Below are positions 63,634-64,000 of a stretch of 64,000 nt of DNA, piece after piece. The DNA lies in assembly GCA_020631355.1 (NCBI GenBank), contig JAHDHL010000015.1, forward strand, positions 51,865-115,864, in the 5' to 3' direction. Made by a program: the position numbers and the translations under genes. The stretch's first letter is position 1. Each line of letters begins with the position of its first letter. This DNA is from Saprospiraceae bacterium. GTDB taxonomy: Bacteria > Bacteroidota > Bacteroidia > Chitinophagales > Saprospiraceae. The notes below the pieces were generated by a model, which saw only the letters and a list, made by a program, of their open reading frames with translations, was not told the DNA's origin and ran no database searches.

Positions 63634-64000
63634 ATGGTATTCGATTTGGATATGATTAAGGCCCACTATGCTGGGTTGAAGTCCAAGGTTGATGCTGCTA
63701 AAGCTACATTAGGACGCCCGATGACCTTGGCTGAAAAAATCCTATATGCCCACCTTCATGCTGATTCTCCATTACAAGAATATAAGAGAGGTGAAGATTA
63801 TGTATTCTTTGCCCCTGACAGGGTTGCTATGCAAGATGCTACGGCACAGATGGCACTCCTACAGTTCATGATGGCAGGCAAGGCCAAGACGGCTGTCCCC
63901 TCCACTGTACACTGCGACCACTTGATTCAAGCAAAGGTCGGTGCAGAAAAAGATTTGACTGTTGCGAATGAAATCAACTCCGAAGTATATGATTTCCTTG
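63634..64000 (+). CDS. acnA: Aconitate hydratase, N-terminal part (cut by window edge)
   Basis: An open frame from the ATG at 63634 runs to the window end (122 residues). It contains [16 protein letters not shown] and [24 protein letters not shown], then [18 protein letters not shown]. This is the N-terminal domain of mitochondrial-type aconitases (citrate/isocitrate isomerisation, [4Fe-4S] cluster). The HCDHLIQA motif carries the substrate-binding His. The rest lies outside. It shares the TACCTTTGC promoter wording with fumC, another TCA gene. Confidence 0.93.
   Translation, partial: MVFDLDMIKAHYAGLKSKVDAAKATLGRPMTLAEKILYAHLHADSPLQEYKRGEDYVFFAPDRVAMQDATAQMALLQFMMAGKAKTAVPSTVHCDHLIQAKVGAEKDLTVANEINSEVYDFL

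Noticed and set aside
1..64000. Search for tRNA, rRNA, CRISPR arrays, insertion sequences and phage genes
   Set aside because: I saw no T-loop-like tRNA segments, no regularly spaced repeats, no transposase or integrase motifs and no terminal inverted repeats. A covariance-model scan was not possible here.

Overview
This window is chromosomal DNA from a member of the Bacteroidota, most likely the Saprospiria. The evidence is the type IX secretion system (T9SS) genes gldM, gldN and porZ, several large secreted proteins ending in T9SS type A sorting domains, TAnnTTTG-type -7 promoter boxes, the gene order ftsX-DUF3098-uppP-truB, and an effector-associated (EAD11-like) domain. The placement at class level is an inference. 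I saw no tRNA, rRNA, insertion sequence, phage or CRISPR array. The window starts inside a glycosyltransferase gene and ends inside an aconitase gene.

Layout. 1-5.6 kb: glycosyltransferase fragment, prfA, a DUF1761 membrane protein, an EAD11-like/coiled-coil membrane gene pair with a divergent lipoprotein, and an FAD monooxygenase. 5.7-12.7 kb: two acetyltransferase-type genes, a cytosolic TPR histidine kinase, an alkylglycerol-monooxygenase-like desaturase, a TlpA-type thioredoxin protein and an alpha/beta hydrolase. 12.9-19.1 kb: an operon of small membrane protein, sodium:solute symporter and GT39-like glycosyltransferase, then an epimerase, a PD40 propeller and a T9SS cargo protein. 19.4-28.3 kb: iscS-iscU-iscA, methylmalonyl-CoA mutase small subunit with meaB, a Nudix-type regulator, a second TPR kinase and fumC. 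28.4-39.3 kb: a Spy-like protein, a helical hypothetical, a T9SS cargo protein, an MFS transporter, an ECF sigma factor with a probable anti-sigma partner, a candidate small RNA, a lipocalin-like lipoprotein and a propeller lipoprotein. 39.3-51.4 kb: porZ, an OmpA protein, a TPR-AAA/TPR-membrane pair, truB-uppP-DUF3098-ftsX and a nuclease-family lipoprotein. 51.6-64 kb: gldM, gldN, a MOCOS-like PLP enzyme, an M43 protease/beta-helix protein, a 1235-residue choice-of-anchor L protein, a small hypothetical and acnA.

How the parts connect. GldM/GldN and PorZ belong to the machine that exports and attaches the cargo proteins encoded at 18.2, 30.6, 56.0 and 59.3 kb. The isc operon supplies Fe-S clusters for enzymes such as the aconitase at the right end; fumC and acnA are both TCA-cycle genes. 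Most genes are single or in short operons, with clear stem-loop terminators between them.

The most interesting observation is a two-copy promoter-like motif, CGTGCAACCG-N13-TGTACTA. One copy is just upstream of the ECF sigma gene. The other, with identical spacing, is upstream of a roughly 280-nt stretch with no sizeable ORF, a long stem-loop and its own terminator. This looks like an autoregulated sigma factor that also drives a small RNA or an attenuated leader.
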